Shown here in pieces: positions 10,528-22,720 of a stretch of DNA of 64,000 nucleotides (position 1 is the first letter of the stretch; each line of letters starts with the position of its first letter). Position numbers and translations under genes: made by a program. The stretch covers positions 8,618,001 to 8,682,000 of the forward strand of contig OX485803.1 of NCBI GenBank assembly GCA_950295325.1, in the 5' to 3' direction. This DNA is from Polytrichum commune (Eukaryota; Streptophyta; Polytrichopsida; Polytrichales; Polytrichaceae). A model generated the notes under the pieces. That model saw only the letters and a list, made by a program, of their open reading frames with translations, did no database searches and was not told where the DNA came from.

Positions 10528-10921
10528 GAGCATCCTCAGTCGGTCTAGGTAAAGCTCACTGCAAACCAAAACCTATCTTTTGACTGACCTAAAATTAGAA
10601 ACTGAAATTACCATCATTAGAAGCACACCTAAATAAACGTGAGATATTTCTCAAGAAAAAAGAATTGTAAAAATTTGACGTAGGTGAAATCCCTCATTGA
10701 AAACACCACATTTTCAAAATTTAGAGGGAGTGCACCAAATCTTGCTTTAAAATGGAAAGATCCTCCCACACTCCCTCCAAATTTTTGACATTTAGAGGGA
10801 GTGTGGGAGGATCTGTCCATTTTAAGCAAGATTTGGTGCACTCCCTCTAAATTTTGAGCAATTTTAAGCAAGATAGGTCTTGGTTTGCAGTGAGCTTTAC
10901 CTAGACCGACTGAGGATGCTC
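10528..10921. mobile_element. PIF/Harbinger-type (Tourist-like) MITE with TTA target duplication
   Basis: The element is bounded by TTA at 10525-10527 and again at 10922-10924. Its terminal repeats start GAGCATCCTCAGTCGGTC and match for about 52 bases with one difference, so it is a young or well-conserved copy. TTA duplication and terminal repeats of this kind fit the PIF/Harbinger superfamily. It is too short for a transposase (394 bp) and must depend on one elsewhere. A second, nested palindrome fills the centre (separate entry). Confidence 0.88.
10714..10856. repeat. Long internal hairpin of the MITE
   Basis: The two halves around position 10785 are reverse complements, with few mismatches, over about 65 bases each. 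The left half begins TCAAAATTTAGAGGGAGTG and the right half ends CACTCCCTCTAAATTTTGA. A transcript of either strand would fold into a long stem with a loop of about ten bases, resembling inverted-repeat sources of small RNAs. No promoter is visible, so transcription is not shown. Confidence 0.85.
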
Positions 10922-10986
10922 TTAGATATGATAGGAGGTTGGGATGGGGGGCAGGGAGAAAAATTTATATTTTGTTTCAAAACTTT

Positions 10987-11152
10987 CATAACATTATTAA
11001 GCAGTGTCCGTTCATTCATGTGGGCCTCGAGAATATAATCATGGATGTTGCAACTAGTGCAAATTCAATGTGAATGTGCATTAGTTGCAACATCCCATGG
11101 TTATATTCTTGGGATCCACATGAACAAACGCACACTGCTTAATAATGTTATG
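10987..11152. mobile_element. Foldback MITE, superfamily uncertain
   Basis: Almost the whole 166 bp folds on itself. The left arm CATAACATTATTAAGCAGTG pairs with CACTGCTTAATAATGTTATG, and the pairing continues through ATGTTGCAACTAGTGCA and its complement, leaving a loop of about 13 bases. CAGTG inside the arm is reminiscent of hAT termini, but because the AT-rich outer bases are themselves inverted I cannot fix the border or a target duplication. It lies only 65 bp from the preceding MITE. Confidence 0.7.
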
Positions 11153-11644
11153 TCCTTTGAATGCTCTTAAAACCTTTAAAATTGAGTTGACCAATAAGGC
11201 AACCAATCAATTTTAAACATGCATAATGCATTGCATGTTGGCGTTTGTCACATCATTGGGGAGGGGGGGGGTCATTTAGTTTACACAAGGCAAACTAGAA
11301 TGATGAACCCCCTAGTCAACTACTAGGTTGACTGCTAGGTAGTATTTGTCAATATAGTCAACTTCACAAGATAAAGATGGAAAAAATGGGCCTCTAGATT
11401 GTTGATTGACAAATCAAACAACCCAAATTTGTTTTGAATTTTTCAAGGTTTTTTTGGCTTGTTTTTAACTCGACTATTAGTAGCAATCGACCCAAAATTT
11501 AAAAGACTAAACTCGTAACTGTGGTTAGTAACACAATAGAGGTTGTCACATCACATTAAGGGAGGGCATAACAGTCCAAGGCCACTTCACATTCATATGC
11601 ACATCCCTGAGTGGGAAAAATAGGTTGATCGTTGATTGTTGATC

Positions 11645-11670
11645 GTTGTTGTTGTTGTTGTTGTTGTTGT
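11645..11670. repeat. GTT microsatellite
   Basis: About eight and a half perfect GTT units lie in otherwise unremarkable DNA. The complementary strand encodes an Asn run in a chance frame. Confidence 0.95.
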
Positions 11671-14600
11671 AGGTTGGCCAACTGGTCACCTTATCGATCA
11701 AAAGCCGATTAGGAAACTCGACCAAACCATTTATGTGGAGCAATGTAATTAATGTAAAACATAATGTTCAAGAAATGTTCAAGTGGTATTGAAACATTCA
11801 ATTTTGGGGCAATCAAAAATGTTGCATGAGCGTCGATTTTGATATAGCCGTGTTTCTGCTAGAGTTTTTGTAAGCAATCCTCTTGTATTGGTGAATGCAC
11901 AATGCACATTTATTAATGTGGTAGGTTTGCAAGAAGTAGTGGTGGGGGACAAATTTCCAGGGACACGGGACAATTGCCGAGGACCCATGTTGCTCGACAT
12001 AGAATCTCCCCAGGCCCAAGACGACCAAATACCTAGTAATAAAAGCCAAGTAGTTGTGGATATCCCAAGTGCATATCCATTGCATCTTGATTCAATTCCC
12101 TGGACAATTTACTTTGCAATTGGGTACAGAGATAACGTATAGGGAGTGCAGTCGGGATATATATATCATCCGTAACGAACCCAATTAATACTTTACATCA
12201 TTCCCAAGTCATCTCCAAGACTTTGAAACTTACCACCACCAGAAAAAATAAATAAATTACAGAATATACATCCACAACAAGCAACATGCAAGCCACTCCA
12301 ATTCATGCACACGAGAATTTCACGCCACCTTTAACTGTACTAACCATCAAACAAACCAACAAACTATCTAGAAGAAAGTTATCATCAAAGAATAAAGTAT
12401 TAGTGTTAGTAGATTCAGTCTTTGACTTCCAAACATCCTGTGCAAGCATGAGGATATTTTTCGTCAAGTTACCAAAGTAGGGATTGAGAACAATAAGTTA
12501 CGAAGATGTCCTCGTCTTTTCAAAGGACTATTTGATAGCCATTTGTGATTATCATGTTTCACAATTGCTTGATGTTAGTGGTCACTTCCCGATTGTGATG
12601 GAGGTTAGCTTTTGTTGTGATAGTGAGTAGGGATGGATGTGCAAATGGACGTGACTCGGCCTTTGGTCATCATGTCATGTCACAAAGAACATGTGTTGAT
12701 GATGACTTGCGCATTTTTTTTTGTCTACATGGTGAATCTTTGCTACCAAATTTTACCTTGTTGTTGTCATTTTGTTTCTAACTGGTGTGCATTGTCATGT
12801 CAACTTGCTTTTGCTACAATCTTTAGAGGCTTTCATGTGCACATTAAGCCTGGTGGTTACGAACCCTTTTAAACCCGTAGTGTTTGGACCCGTGTAGATC
12901 TAGACTGTTGAGCCTCTCCATGCCCAACAATGGTGAACATGTGTCCTCTAGATGTTACAAACTCTAATGTTCTTCCATAACACCCCTATAGTTCAGATTT
13001 AGACTCACTTTCATGAAGATAAGTAAGCTCTCTCAATGCAAGTGTGGATAACAAAGATTCCTCTGTCCCATGTGCCCTTTCACGAACATACTCCAAAAGG
13101 GAGTGAATCTCTCAATCCTAACCAACACCAATAGGTGCAAGGAGAGCACCAACAAGAACACACCCACTAATTGTCTAGTTTTTAGATCCAATTCAATAAC
13201 ACTTTTACGCATATTCTTACTTATGCTCCATACACAAAATTGGTTGGGAATTCAACTGATGTCTATGACCCTCAATTCTCCCTGAAATATAACCCCAAAG
13301 TCTCTAAGCAAAACAAAAGTCTCTAAGTCCTCCAACTGCCCCAAGAGGTTGAGTTAAAGAGAGCTCATGAGAAAAAATGAGAGACAAGATAGACTCAAAA
13401 AACAAGAAGGATGAGAGAGCAATTTTGGTAGTCCCCACTATCCTGTATACTGTCGAGAGCAAGGGAGTACTAGCATTTAAACGGTACTTGTGAGCAATGA
13501 GGTTGGCAAAATATTTGGAGATACACCCATTAATATCCTATAACCGTGGTTTTTTACATAAATAATAACGTTTTTTTTTAATAAAAACGCGAGTGGAAAG
13601 TTCACAAAGTGCAATCAACCTAATGAATGCTTTATTTTACTCTTAAAATCAACAATTGGAAGCTTGGCATGAGTGTGGAGATAATATTTAACATTGTCGT
13701 TAGATTCAACATTCAATCTCTAAAAAACAGAATGCAAGCACATTCCAAGTATTGAGCATGCTTTGGACTATATTTCTAGAATTCAAGTAGGTTTGAGAAA
13801 CGAATTGATGGAGGCATTGCGGGAAATTTAGAAACTAAAGGCTCTGGGCATAGATGGAAGTACAAGAGGATATTACTCACACGTATCAATGCCCACAAAG
13901 TAATGAGCACATTCATTGTAGTCAATGTGGATCCATGTATAGAAGCTCCATAACTACCCCTATCGTCTTCCATTGCTCCTCCTCTTTGTCACTAACATGT
14001 TTAATACACTCCTTCGCCTTGAGAACTACAAATGGTAGGATGCAATAATCATAACCTAATGACCTACTACAATGTGATGGTGTTAAGGTTTGAATCCACA
14101 ACCTTTGTGACCACCTTTTTATGTATTGGGACAATTATGCAAGTGGGAGGGGACATCACATTTTTCATTTAAAACAAAAAAAAACAAAAGTCAAATATTG
14201 AGCATTCTTATTGGATAATAACATGTTAAATGATTTTAAAATTGAACAAGCATGGAACAAATGGCGGACTTATGTACTCTACCGGGATTTGATGGAAACC
14301 TATTTAAATAGGTTCCTCGTTCATCATCAAGGGAGATCATCTTTGCCATTGATCCACCAATATGAGGTGAGGGTAGAGTATTGTATATGGTGCCAAGATG
14401 ACATCAAATATGACAATGTATCTCTCCTTACAACCACAAGAGAAGCGTCCAAGGCAAAATTTACTGCAATGGTTCATGATCAAGCGAAATGATATGGGAA
14501 TGCCTAGTTTTCCTCTAGAGATGAGTTGCCTTGGGTGCGTTTGGACTTTTGGATCAAGAACTCGGTCTCCAGCCCTCGTTCCCAAACCCTCTAATCCACA

Positions 14601-15471
14601 AGCACCCTCTTCAATTGCCTTCATCCTATACATAAGTGCACAACTTTTAAATGTGCATCCTCAATGTAGTATTCGGCATCTTATTTTTCCACCATCATAG
14701 CAAACACAATAGCACTCTTCATGAACAACATTGGAAAGAGTGGTCATGAATGGTTGTTTGTTGGGGGGGACGAAGGTCTACAAGAACCATTGGAAAATCT
14801 TGGAAGAACCATTGTTGGAGAGGAGAGTATTCTCTGCAATTCTTTCCATGGTTGAAAGGTAAGCACTATGTCCTATCCTATACTAAGGGAGCTCTTGAAC
14901 ATGGTAACATTAATAAGCTCAAATTCACATCGGTGGAAAACCACCAATGCTCACTTTCTCCTTATCTTTCTTTCCATAAAAAAAACATGGCTCCATGAAG
15001 GTCCCCCCCCCCCCCCCTTCTTCCACTTGCTAACTTTGAAACCTTCAGTTCATAGAAGTAGTGGACTTGAAAAGGTCTTGACATCGCGGCATCGAGCCCT
15101 TGAGCAAACACTTGGATGGCAAATCATCACGATTCAAAATACCCATTCGATATTTCTCCAGCATTGTTGGTTTTTTTATCGACCCCAGGAAATACATGTG
15201 GCCAACATAAGTCTTGATTTTGGTCACGCCCCCAAATGTATGATTATGGTACATACCTAGTGTCAGTTTTAGGTTCAGTGTTGGTTATGGGTAGACGTAC
15301 CTTAAAGGTTCTCTTTTGATGCATGCCGATGTTGTCCTCATATCTCACGAACCATTCCTACTCTCATGGTGGAGCCACGTTTTGGCTGAAGTCAAATTGC
15401 CTTGCAGTCCTCCGACAAAATGAAAGCAGGCCACCACACCGACTCCCTCTGTACCAAGGGTACTCAGTTCT

Positions 15472-15489
15472 TGTGTGTGTGTGTGTGTT
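15472..15489. repeat. GT dinucleotide microsatellite
   Basis: Nine GT units. No associated gene. Confidence 0.95.
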
Positions 15490-17719
15490 ATATTTTGTTT
15501 TGGGTGCAACTTGTGGCACAGTGGAAGTTATGAAACCCATGAGCAAGCGCACTTGGAATGCACAAAAGCAATTTAGATCCCAGCTTTAAAGCTGTAAAGA
15601 TCCGGGGTCTGAAGCTCTGGCTTCAGCAGCAGTAGACCAGTAGTCAGGAAACTCGGGGAAAGCTTCAACGTCGAGACATTGACATTGTCCAAGCCCTCGT
15701 GCCCAAGGGATTTGTGTGTTTCATGTAAGTGGAAGGTGGAAACATTGGGCAATGCGAATCTTTTGTAGTTTGGAAATTTCTTGTTTTAGCATATGCAACT
15801 TTGGCATTACTATCAGAGATCTCAATTTAGTCTAGTGAGAGTAAGTTGATAATCAATTGTTGTTTATACATCTATAGGGGGACAGGCTCTTACTTGACTT
15901 CCCTTATATGATGGCACAAATTTTGAGCAAGCTCCTCCAGGTTTCCCCCACCACACCCACCTTTTGCACTTGTAGTCCCCTCCCCCCTCCCCTTTTTGCA
16001 CATTTGCTTTTTTTTGGTGGTCATATGTTTGTTGTGGGGAGCAATCTTTGGCATGTGGCCCTCTGTTTCTTTGAAGAGTTTATTTGTTTATTTTCTAAAG
16101 GCAAGAATGGTGGGGAATGGTGGGCCAACATCCTCACTGCCATCTTCCATTATGTGTAAACTAGTTTGGACACGTGCCATCCTAGTTCATTACACCCATG
16201 CATATGTACCAATATCCATGCACCCCAAACCCCTAAGCCCAAGCAACTATATGGCCCTCCTGGCCCGTTTGATCCGTGTATATGAATTAATATCTTGGCC
16301 TACCCCGATCCCCTAAGGGTAGGTTTCCATGTATGTTGCTCACCCACCAAACTCTAGAAGGAATAAGGACAAATGTGGTTGAAATCTTGTGGTGTAGGGT
16401 TTGTATGTGCCAACTAGTCCGTTTGTCTTATGTGTTTAGTGGGCGTGTGGAAGTCTAGTGGCCCATTGTCATAAACCTCCACATTTTGAAAAAGCAACCA
16501 CAATGTGGTTGTTTGATTGTTTGTGTTATCTTTGTAACAACACTCCCAACCCATTGTTATCTAGAATCTAGTGGGTCATCGACAAAAATGGAAACCCACC
16601 CTAAAGTCCATGCAGCCATATGCCTCTATGCCCATGTGTACCCACTATATGTATGTATGTCCATGCCCACTATCTCCCCACTCATGCCATATCTACCACC
16701 TCAATTCCATGTTTGCCACCTCCCCCGGGTTTCCTCCATCATACCCACCACTTGCTTTTGTTTTTAATTTTTTCTAGGTACAATTTGAAACAAATTTTAT
16801 TGCAAGAGGAAACTGCAACAAACCCAAAAGAGGGCCCCATAGGGCATTGAGAATGATGTCCGTCTTGGGTCTATCTCTCCAAGTAACAACTAAACTATTC
16901 CAATAAGCGATGAAGTTGTTAACTCACCAAACCAAATCAAATCTCTTTTGCAATCGATGTCCGTCCACCTTTCCATCTTATTATCCTCTCTTCTTTTCTT
17001 TGGTGGAAAAAATGAGGTGCCGACCTCACCACCACCACATCTTTCGTTGTTTAATATGAATTATGAATTCTTTTCTTTTCTTTTCTTCATATAAGGGTAT
17101 TAAAAGAGAGATTAGAAACCGATAGCCAACAAGTCATGGTATTGAAAGTCCTCTCGTAAATTGCCCCCAATTATCTAGGGAAATAGAGTTGATACCTTGA
17201 AATTTATGTTCTAATATCAAGTGAGCATCAATCTTGGTGTGGAAGGATGTGATACCCGTAGTCGGATATCCTATACATGTACACACGCCCAAATTGATAC
17301 TTAGGTTGAACATTTATACCCACACAACATTCGTAGCATACCTAGGGGTTGGACCCTTTATACCATGTATGAATTATTGTGAGTGCAAGAAAGGAGTATT
17401 GTTTGAGGCATTATTGTACATAGTATGCATGAGAGAGAGGTAATATTTTTCTCTAGTGTGCACATTTAAAAAAAGTAATTAATAATGATGAAGTAAAGGT
17501 AGATGGACAAAAAAAAGGGCCCTAGGGTGTAGAGACAAAATTGACACTACATGTGTTAGTTTCATCCAATTCATGTTTTCATCCATAGGTGACATAGGTA
17601 TAGTCCTCAATAATGACCCTTTCTCCATTCTTGTTGGGGTTTGCATTTGATTCTAGGTATTTAGAGACCGGAGGCTCTTTGAGCACTCATGGGCTCCCTT
17701 GATACACAACAATAATAGT

Positions 17720-18640
17720 GGCATCAAAAACTCTACTCAACCAATATCATAGTTTAATGCCTTTGAAATATTGATATTTGATGATTATTACAAGATGAGA
17801 ACCTATGCTTCTAAACCCGCATTATTGTTTGGTTCATTGTCATCATAATACCATATTGATACTAAACTACTCTAACCTAGGTTTAAAGGTTCTTGCAACA
17901 TATATAGATCCCAATGATATAAAAATGAACCAATTTATAAAGTATCCTTTTGTAAAACAATTAATATGGTATATAGGTGAAAGTGTGGTATCAAGAATCA
18001 ACATCATTAACAGTGGCTACCCATGGGTATCAAAATTGTGATAACAGTCAAGTATTAGTATTTAGTAGGTGTGTCAAGGTGAGAGAATCTTTATATGCCC
18101 GAATTATTGTCTGGGACAATATCACCCGAACCAATATTGATACCTATGGTATGTAAGTTATTGCATGGTATATAAGTTATTGCATAGACGATGTTGCCTA
18201 GGTATGTAAGTTATTGCACGGTATATAGACCTAAATGGTATCAAAAAGTGATTATCAAACCAACATTGGTATGTACCCTACCAGTATCCCCCCAAAAAAT
18301 GCAAAAACAAATATATCATAACATACTCAAGTGGTATAAATCAAGGTGATACCAATGCAACAATGATAACAGTAATGTTAGACTGGTATCATCTTTCTAT
18401 CTTTACCATTTAGTATCTATATTGCAAATTGCAAAGTTTTTGATACCAACATAATATTTTACAAAATATTGTTTAGTACACTTTGGGCTCTATATACCAT
18501 GCAAGAACCTTTATACCTGGGTAAACTTGTTCCCAATATCAATATGGTTTAAAGTGATATTGACTAGAGTATACAAAAAGTTCTCACGTTGACACATCCA
18601 CCAAATACCAATATTTTACTAGTATTACAATTTTGATGTT
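17720..18640. mobile_element. Degenerate 0.9-kb inverted-repeat element rich in GGTAT/ATACC words
   Basis: The left arm around 17762-17805 (GAAATATTGATATTTGATGA...GAGAAC) matches the complement of the right arm around 18580-18622 (AAAATATTGGTATTTGGTGG...GAGAAC). Weaker matches continue inward, for example TTTAAAGGTTCTTGCA at about 17880 against its complement near 18500. The middle (about 18140-18225) holds three copies of GTATGTAAGTTATTGCA-like units. Arms of several hundred bases suggest an old MULE-like or foldback element. Ends and target duplication could not be fixed because of divergence. Confidence 0.55.
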
Positions 18641-20660
18641 TATGGCTAAGTTCTTTAATATCATTGTTGATGTTGCTTATTGATACGGTACTATCACCTA
18701 TAATTGCATACATTAGAATTCACCATGTTGGGCTTGGGTGAAGCTACAAGCATCAGTGTCCAAGGATATATTTGGGCATTATTGGTCAAAAGCTTGGTAT
18801 TTTAAAGTGCAGCTAGTTACGTGTTGTGATCTTTCGGTTTTTCTGTATTAATTTGAGGCATATTCCAATTTTATTTTCCAAAATGACCAATAAGAAGTTA
18901 GAAAAAATAAGAAATGATGAATGACCATTACTGATGCACTAGACTAGGGACAAAATGATTCTTGTGTGGACCCAAATTGGCTAATTATAAAAGTGGTGGC
19001 CTGAAAAGAATGCACTGATAGGTGGGATGCAATAATTGGCCAGATAGATGTTGTTTCACACCACTTGCGATCAATTTTGGGTGTCATTGAGTTGACCATT
19101 TTGTGTGCAGTTGTATCTAGAGTAGGATGTTTTGATGCTCAAATTAGGGAGACTCTAGTGTACAAATAGGGATTCTGACTTACTTGCCTCTTTTAAAAAA
19201 ATGCGACCGATTATTAACATGGAATTAATTTATGAAACAACTTGCATTCCTGATCATTTCCTCTACTCCATCTCTGAAAAACATTGCACAAATTTCAAGC
19301 GACTGACTCTTTCTGGCCGAATCAGTTTTTTCACTGTTTTCACTGTTTTCCGTATGTCTATCTTATTACTGAAAGTCTTGAATTTCTATTGGGTATTTCT
19401 CTAGCTCAACCAGTTGATCGGCAACTAGCGGTCGGTTCTCCTCTTTCATAGACAAACATGATGCCAGTGGTATCATGCAGTACGTGTGGAGTACGATGGC
19501 ATATAGGCACCTCTCATAAGTTGATATGAATGCTCTCGAAGGATTGATTGTTTGGATCAATGTACGGGGTGAACCAACAACTACTACAAGCCAACTAGTT
19601 TGAAATAGCACTTGTTAAAAAATATAAATCATAAATCATAAATTTGAAGAAGAAGAAGAAGAAGAAGAATTTAGGTATTTAACATAGTATATTCTTTATT
19701 TTGAGGTTATGGCACAATGAGCAATGTGTACACTGCTATGTGCAATTAGGTTGCCTTGCATTAATTTATGGACATTCCGTACTATTTTGAATATTCACTA
19801 CCACCCATTATCACAATAACAAAACACAAGGCGACTTTTTTGTGGCAGCCATATGGATGAATAAGCAAAGTTATGACTTTTTGTAGAATGGTGATGTACC
19901 CAAAGTGATTCGCATGGGTAATGAGGCAACCTAATTGCATATGCTGGTGTGGTTCATTCGAGAAAACTGGCCGGCTTTGGGAAAATTTTAAAAAATTCTC
20001 AAAAATTAACTCCAAATTATCTCCACTAGTTTGTTTGGAATTGGGTTCTGCGAAGTATGACACACCACAACGTAAAGAGAAACAAGCATTGCAAAGAAGT
20101 AACCCACCTTGGACACTCGACGCCATCGGGAGGGCCTATGTGATCACTTGAAGAGAAAGAGAATCCTCACTTTGTCTCATAACTTTTGCATCTTGACCTC
20201 CAGGCGACATGCTGCACATATTTCAATTGCTAACCAAATAAGACAGCTCCCAATCCGATCCATTGGTCAAAACCGTGTGTGGAGGTGGGATCGCCCACCA
20301 TATATTATGAGGCCTCACACGTTATAATAAAAACACAATGCCCAAAAGTTGATGTGAATACGGTTTGGGTATCGGGTTGAGCTAGAGTATTCCCCTCAAT
20401 ATTCTAACCGGATAAGCGTGGGCAACCGTTATTTCCCGGATTTCTCCTTCATTTGGGACAATGTGGATGTGCTTTAAGCAGCGATTGATTGGGGAAAGTG
20501 CCCGTCCTCAGCCCAAATGTGTACCCAAAAGGCTAAAGGAAGGGGGGCAGGCCTCTCTGAATTCCAGGTTCTTAACAATAACCGACCAAATGCCCATATA
20601 ATTCGTATTTGAGGATCAGCTCGAGGAGGGATTGGCATCCCATATTCGACCACTCCACTT
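18641..20660. other. Intergenic stretch with a GAA microsatellite
   Basis: Nothing gene-like stands out. A GAA run of eight units lies at 19646-19669. Short frames near 19366-20327 have no motif. Confidence 0.4.
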
Positions 20661-20668
20661 GTTAAAAA

Positions 20669-21852
20669 GTCCAGCGATTCGTTATGACATAATGGCATAG
20701 TGTCCCCCATTTGTGGCGACAAGTCCTGTGATCCTATCCAAATGAAAGCTTATCAGTTACGTGCACCTATTATGGACACTACACCTACATTGGACATAAT
20801 CTATGACGTTCTTCGATTCTAAACATGAGATGTTAAAAGTCCAGTGATGAGTATTGAGATGCAAGCATAATGTCCCTCATTTGTGGCTACAGGTCATGTG
20901 ATCCTATCCAAATGAAAACTTACAAATTATGTGCAGCTATTATGGACACAACACCTATAGTGGACATAATCTATCACCTTTCTAGATTCTAAACATGAGA
21001 TGTTGAAAGTCTAGTGATGAGTATTGACATGCAAGCATAATGTCCCTCATGTGTGGCTACAGGTCATGTGATCCTATCCAAATGAAAACTTACAAATTAT
21101 GTGCAGCTATTATGGACACCACCTCTATTGGACATAATCTATCACCTTTCTAGATTCTAAACATAAGATGTTAAAAGTCCAGTGATGAGTATTGACATGC
21201 AAGCATAATGTCCCTCATGTGTGGCTACAGGTCATGTGATCCTATCCAAATGAAAACTTACAAATTATGTGCAGCTATTATGGACACCACCTCTATTGGA
21301 CATAATCTATCACCTTTCTAGATTCTAAACATAAGATGTTAAAAGTCCAGTGATGAGTATTGACATGCAAGCATAATGTCCCTCATTTGTGGCTATAGGT
21401 CATGTGATCCTATCCAAATGAAAATTTACAAATTATGTGCAGCTATTATGGACACAACACCTATATTGGGCATAATCTATCACCTTTCTAGATTCTAAAC
21501 ATGAGATGTTGAAAGTCCAGTGATGAGTATTGACATGCAAGCATAATGTCCCTCATGTGTGGCTACAGGTCATGTGATCCTATCCAAATGAAAACTTACA
21601 AATTATGTGCAGCTATTACGGACACCACCTCTATTGGACATAATCTATCACCTTTCTAGATTCTAAACATGAGATGTTAAAAGTCCAGTGATGAGTATTG
21701 ATATGCAAGCATATTGTCCCCCACTTGTGGCTACATGTCATGTGATCCTATCCAAATGAAAACTTACAAATTATGTGCAGCTATTATGGACACAACACTT
21801 ATATTGGACATAATCTATCACCTTTCTAGATTCTAAACATGAGATGTTAAAA
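20669..21852. repeat. Tandem satellite, seven copies of a 168-170 bp unit
   Basis: Units begin near 20669, 20839, 21009, 21177, 21345, 21515 and 21683 with GTCCAGTGATGAGTATTG. Each contains CATGTGATCCTATCCAAATG and ends with CACCTTTCTAGATTCTAAAC. Two length types alternate: 170 bp with GACACAACACCTATATTGG and 168 bp with GACACCACCTCTATTGG, in the order long, long, short, short, long, short, long. The first copy is the most diverged, as expected at an array edge. The 168-170 bp period is near the nucleosome repeat and typical of plant satellites. It may be a short dispersed array, as no centromeric context is visible. Confidence 0.95.
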
Positions 21853-22720
21853 GTTCAAGTTTTCATCCCATATATCAATTCGCCCAATAATCCAACTCAA
21901 AACTCATCACTTTTCAAAACAGAACAAATTGTGATAGAAGTATCTCATTTTATTGCAAGACAATGATCATAGAATGAGCTAATAAGTGATAAGGTGAACA
22001 ATAGTCTAGAAGACTTTCAACCCTAAATGTCTGGAAAGGGTTCAAGTCTCCTTGAAGCCTCTTCTTTAAGAAAGTATAAATAAACATAGGGAATAAAGTA
22101 AAACAATTGACCATGTAGATGTCAAACGCGTGAAGTAAGAAAAGACCATGTAATCATAAGCGGTTTAACAAATTGCAAGATCATAACACATACATGAGTA
22201 GAGGCTTGATTTGGGCAACATTGGACCTTGTTTTGAAAGAGTATAAAAAAGTGACAAGTTACATGTCAATTTTCTGAGTTTTGATTTTTTTTTTGTAAAT
22301 TTCTTGTTAAAGGAATCAAAACATGAAGTAAAGTATCCATTACATCAAGATTGTTTTCTTTCACTTTGATAGGAATTGATGTAAAATCTTAGGGATTATG
22401 GGTTACGGGTTGGTATCAAACTTCAAGTCTTCAATTTTGCATTTAACTTCAACATTCCTACATCTATATGGAATGGTCTTTGATCACATGTCACATTGTT
22501 GTCTTATTCACGTGATTACTTTGAGTCATCTAGTAAATGGCGAGGAATCACGTGTATGAAAGCCTTGATGGGAACTTTAAGGATTGAAGGGGTAGTCATC
22601 GTCACATGTTGGGAACTCAAATCTTACCTATTCAAGGCTTTAGTGCTTCATACTTTCATGTATGGCACCGAATTTTGCGAAGGTGACTTGAAAACTCTCA
22701 TTGGTCTACCAAGGTCTCAC
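21853..22720. other. AT-rich spacer between satellite and retroelement
   Basis: No gene or repeat recognised. The open frame starting at 22496 gains coherent sequence only near its end, where it enters the retroelement. Confidence 0.4.

Larger units (their letters stand above)
11153..17700. other. Long intergenic stretch, no gene recognised
   Basis: Short frames up to about 130 codons occur but none carries a family motif, and many overlap on opposite strands. Contents that can be named are a GTT run (11645-11670), a 15-base C run (15003-15017), a GT run (15472-15489) and CTTTT-type repeats near 17070. The longest frames (14211-14492, 14868-15260, 15996-16316) look like chance frames. Confidence 0.4.

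Noticed and set aside
20669-21852. CRISPR-like regular array
   Set aside because: Units are contiguous 168-170 bp repeats without unique spacers, in a eukaryotic context; this is a satellite.
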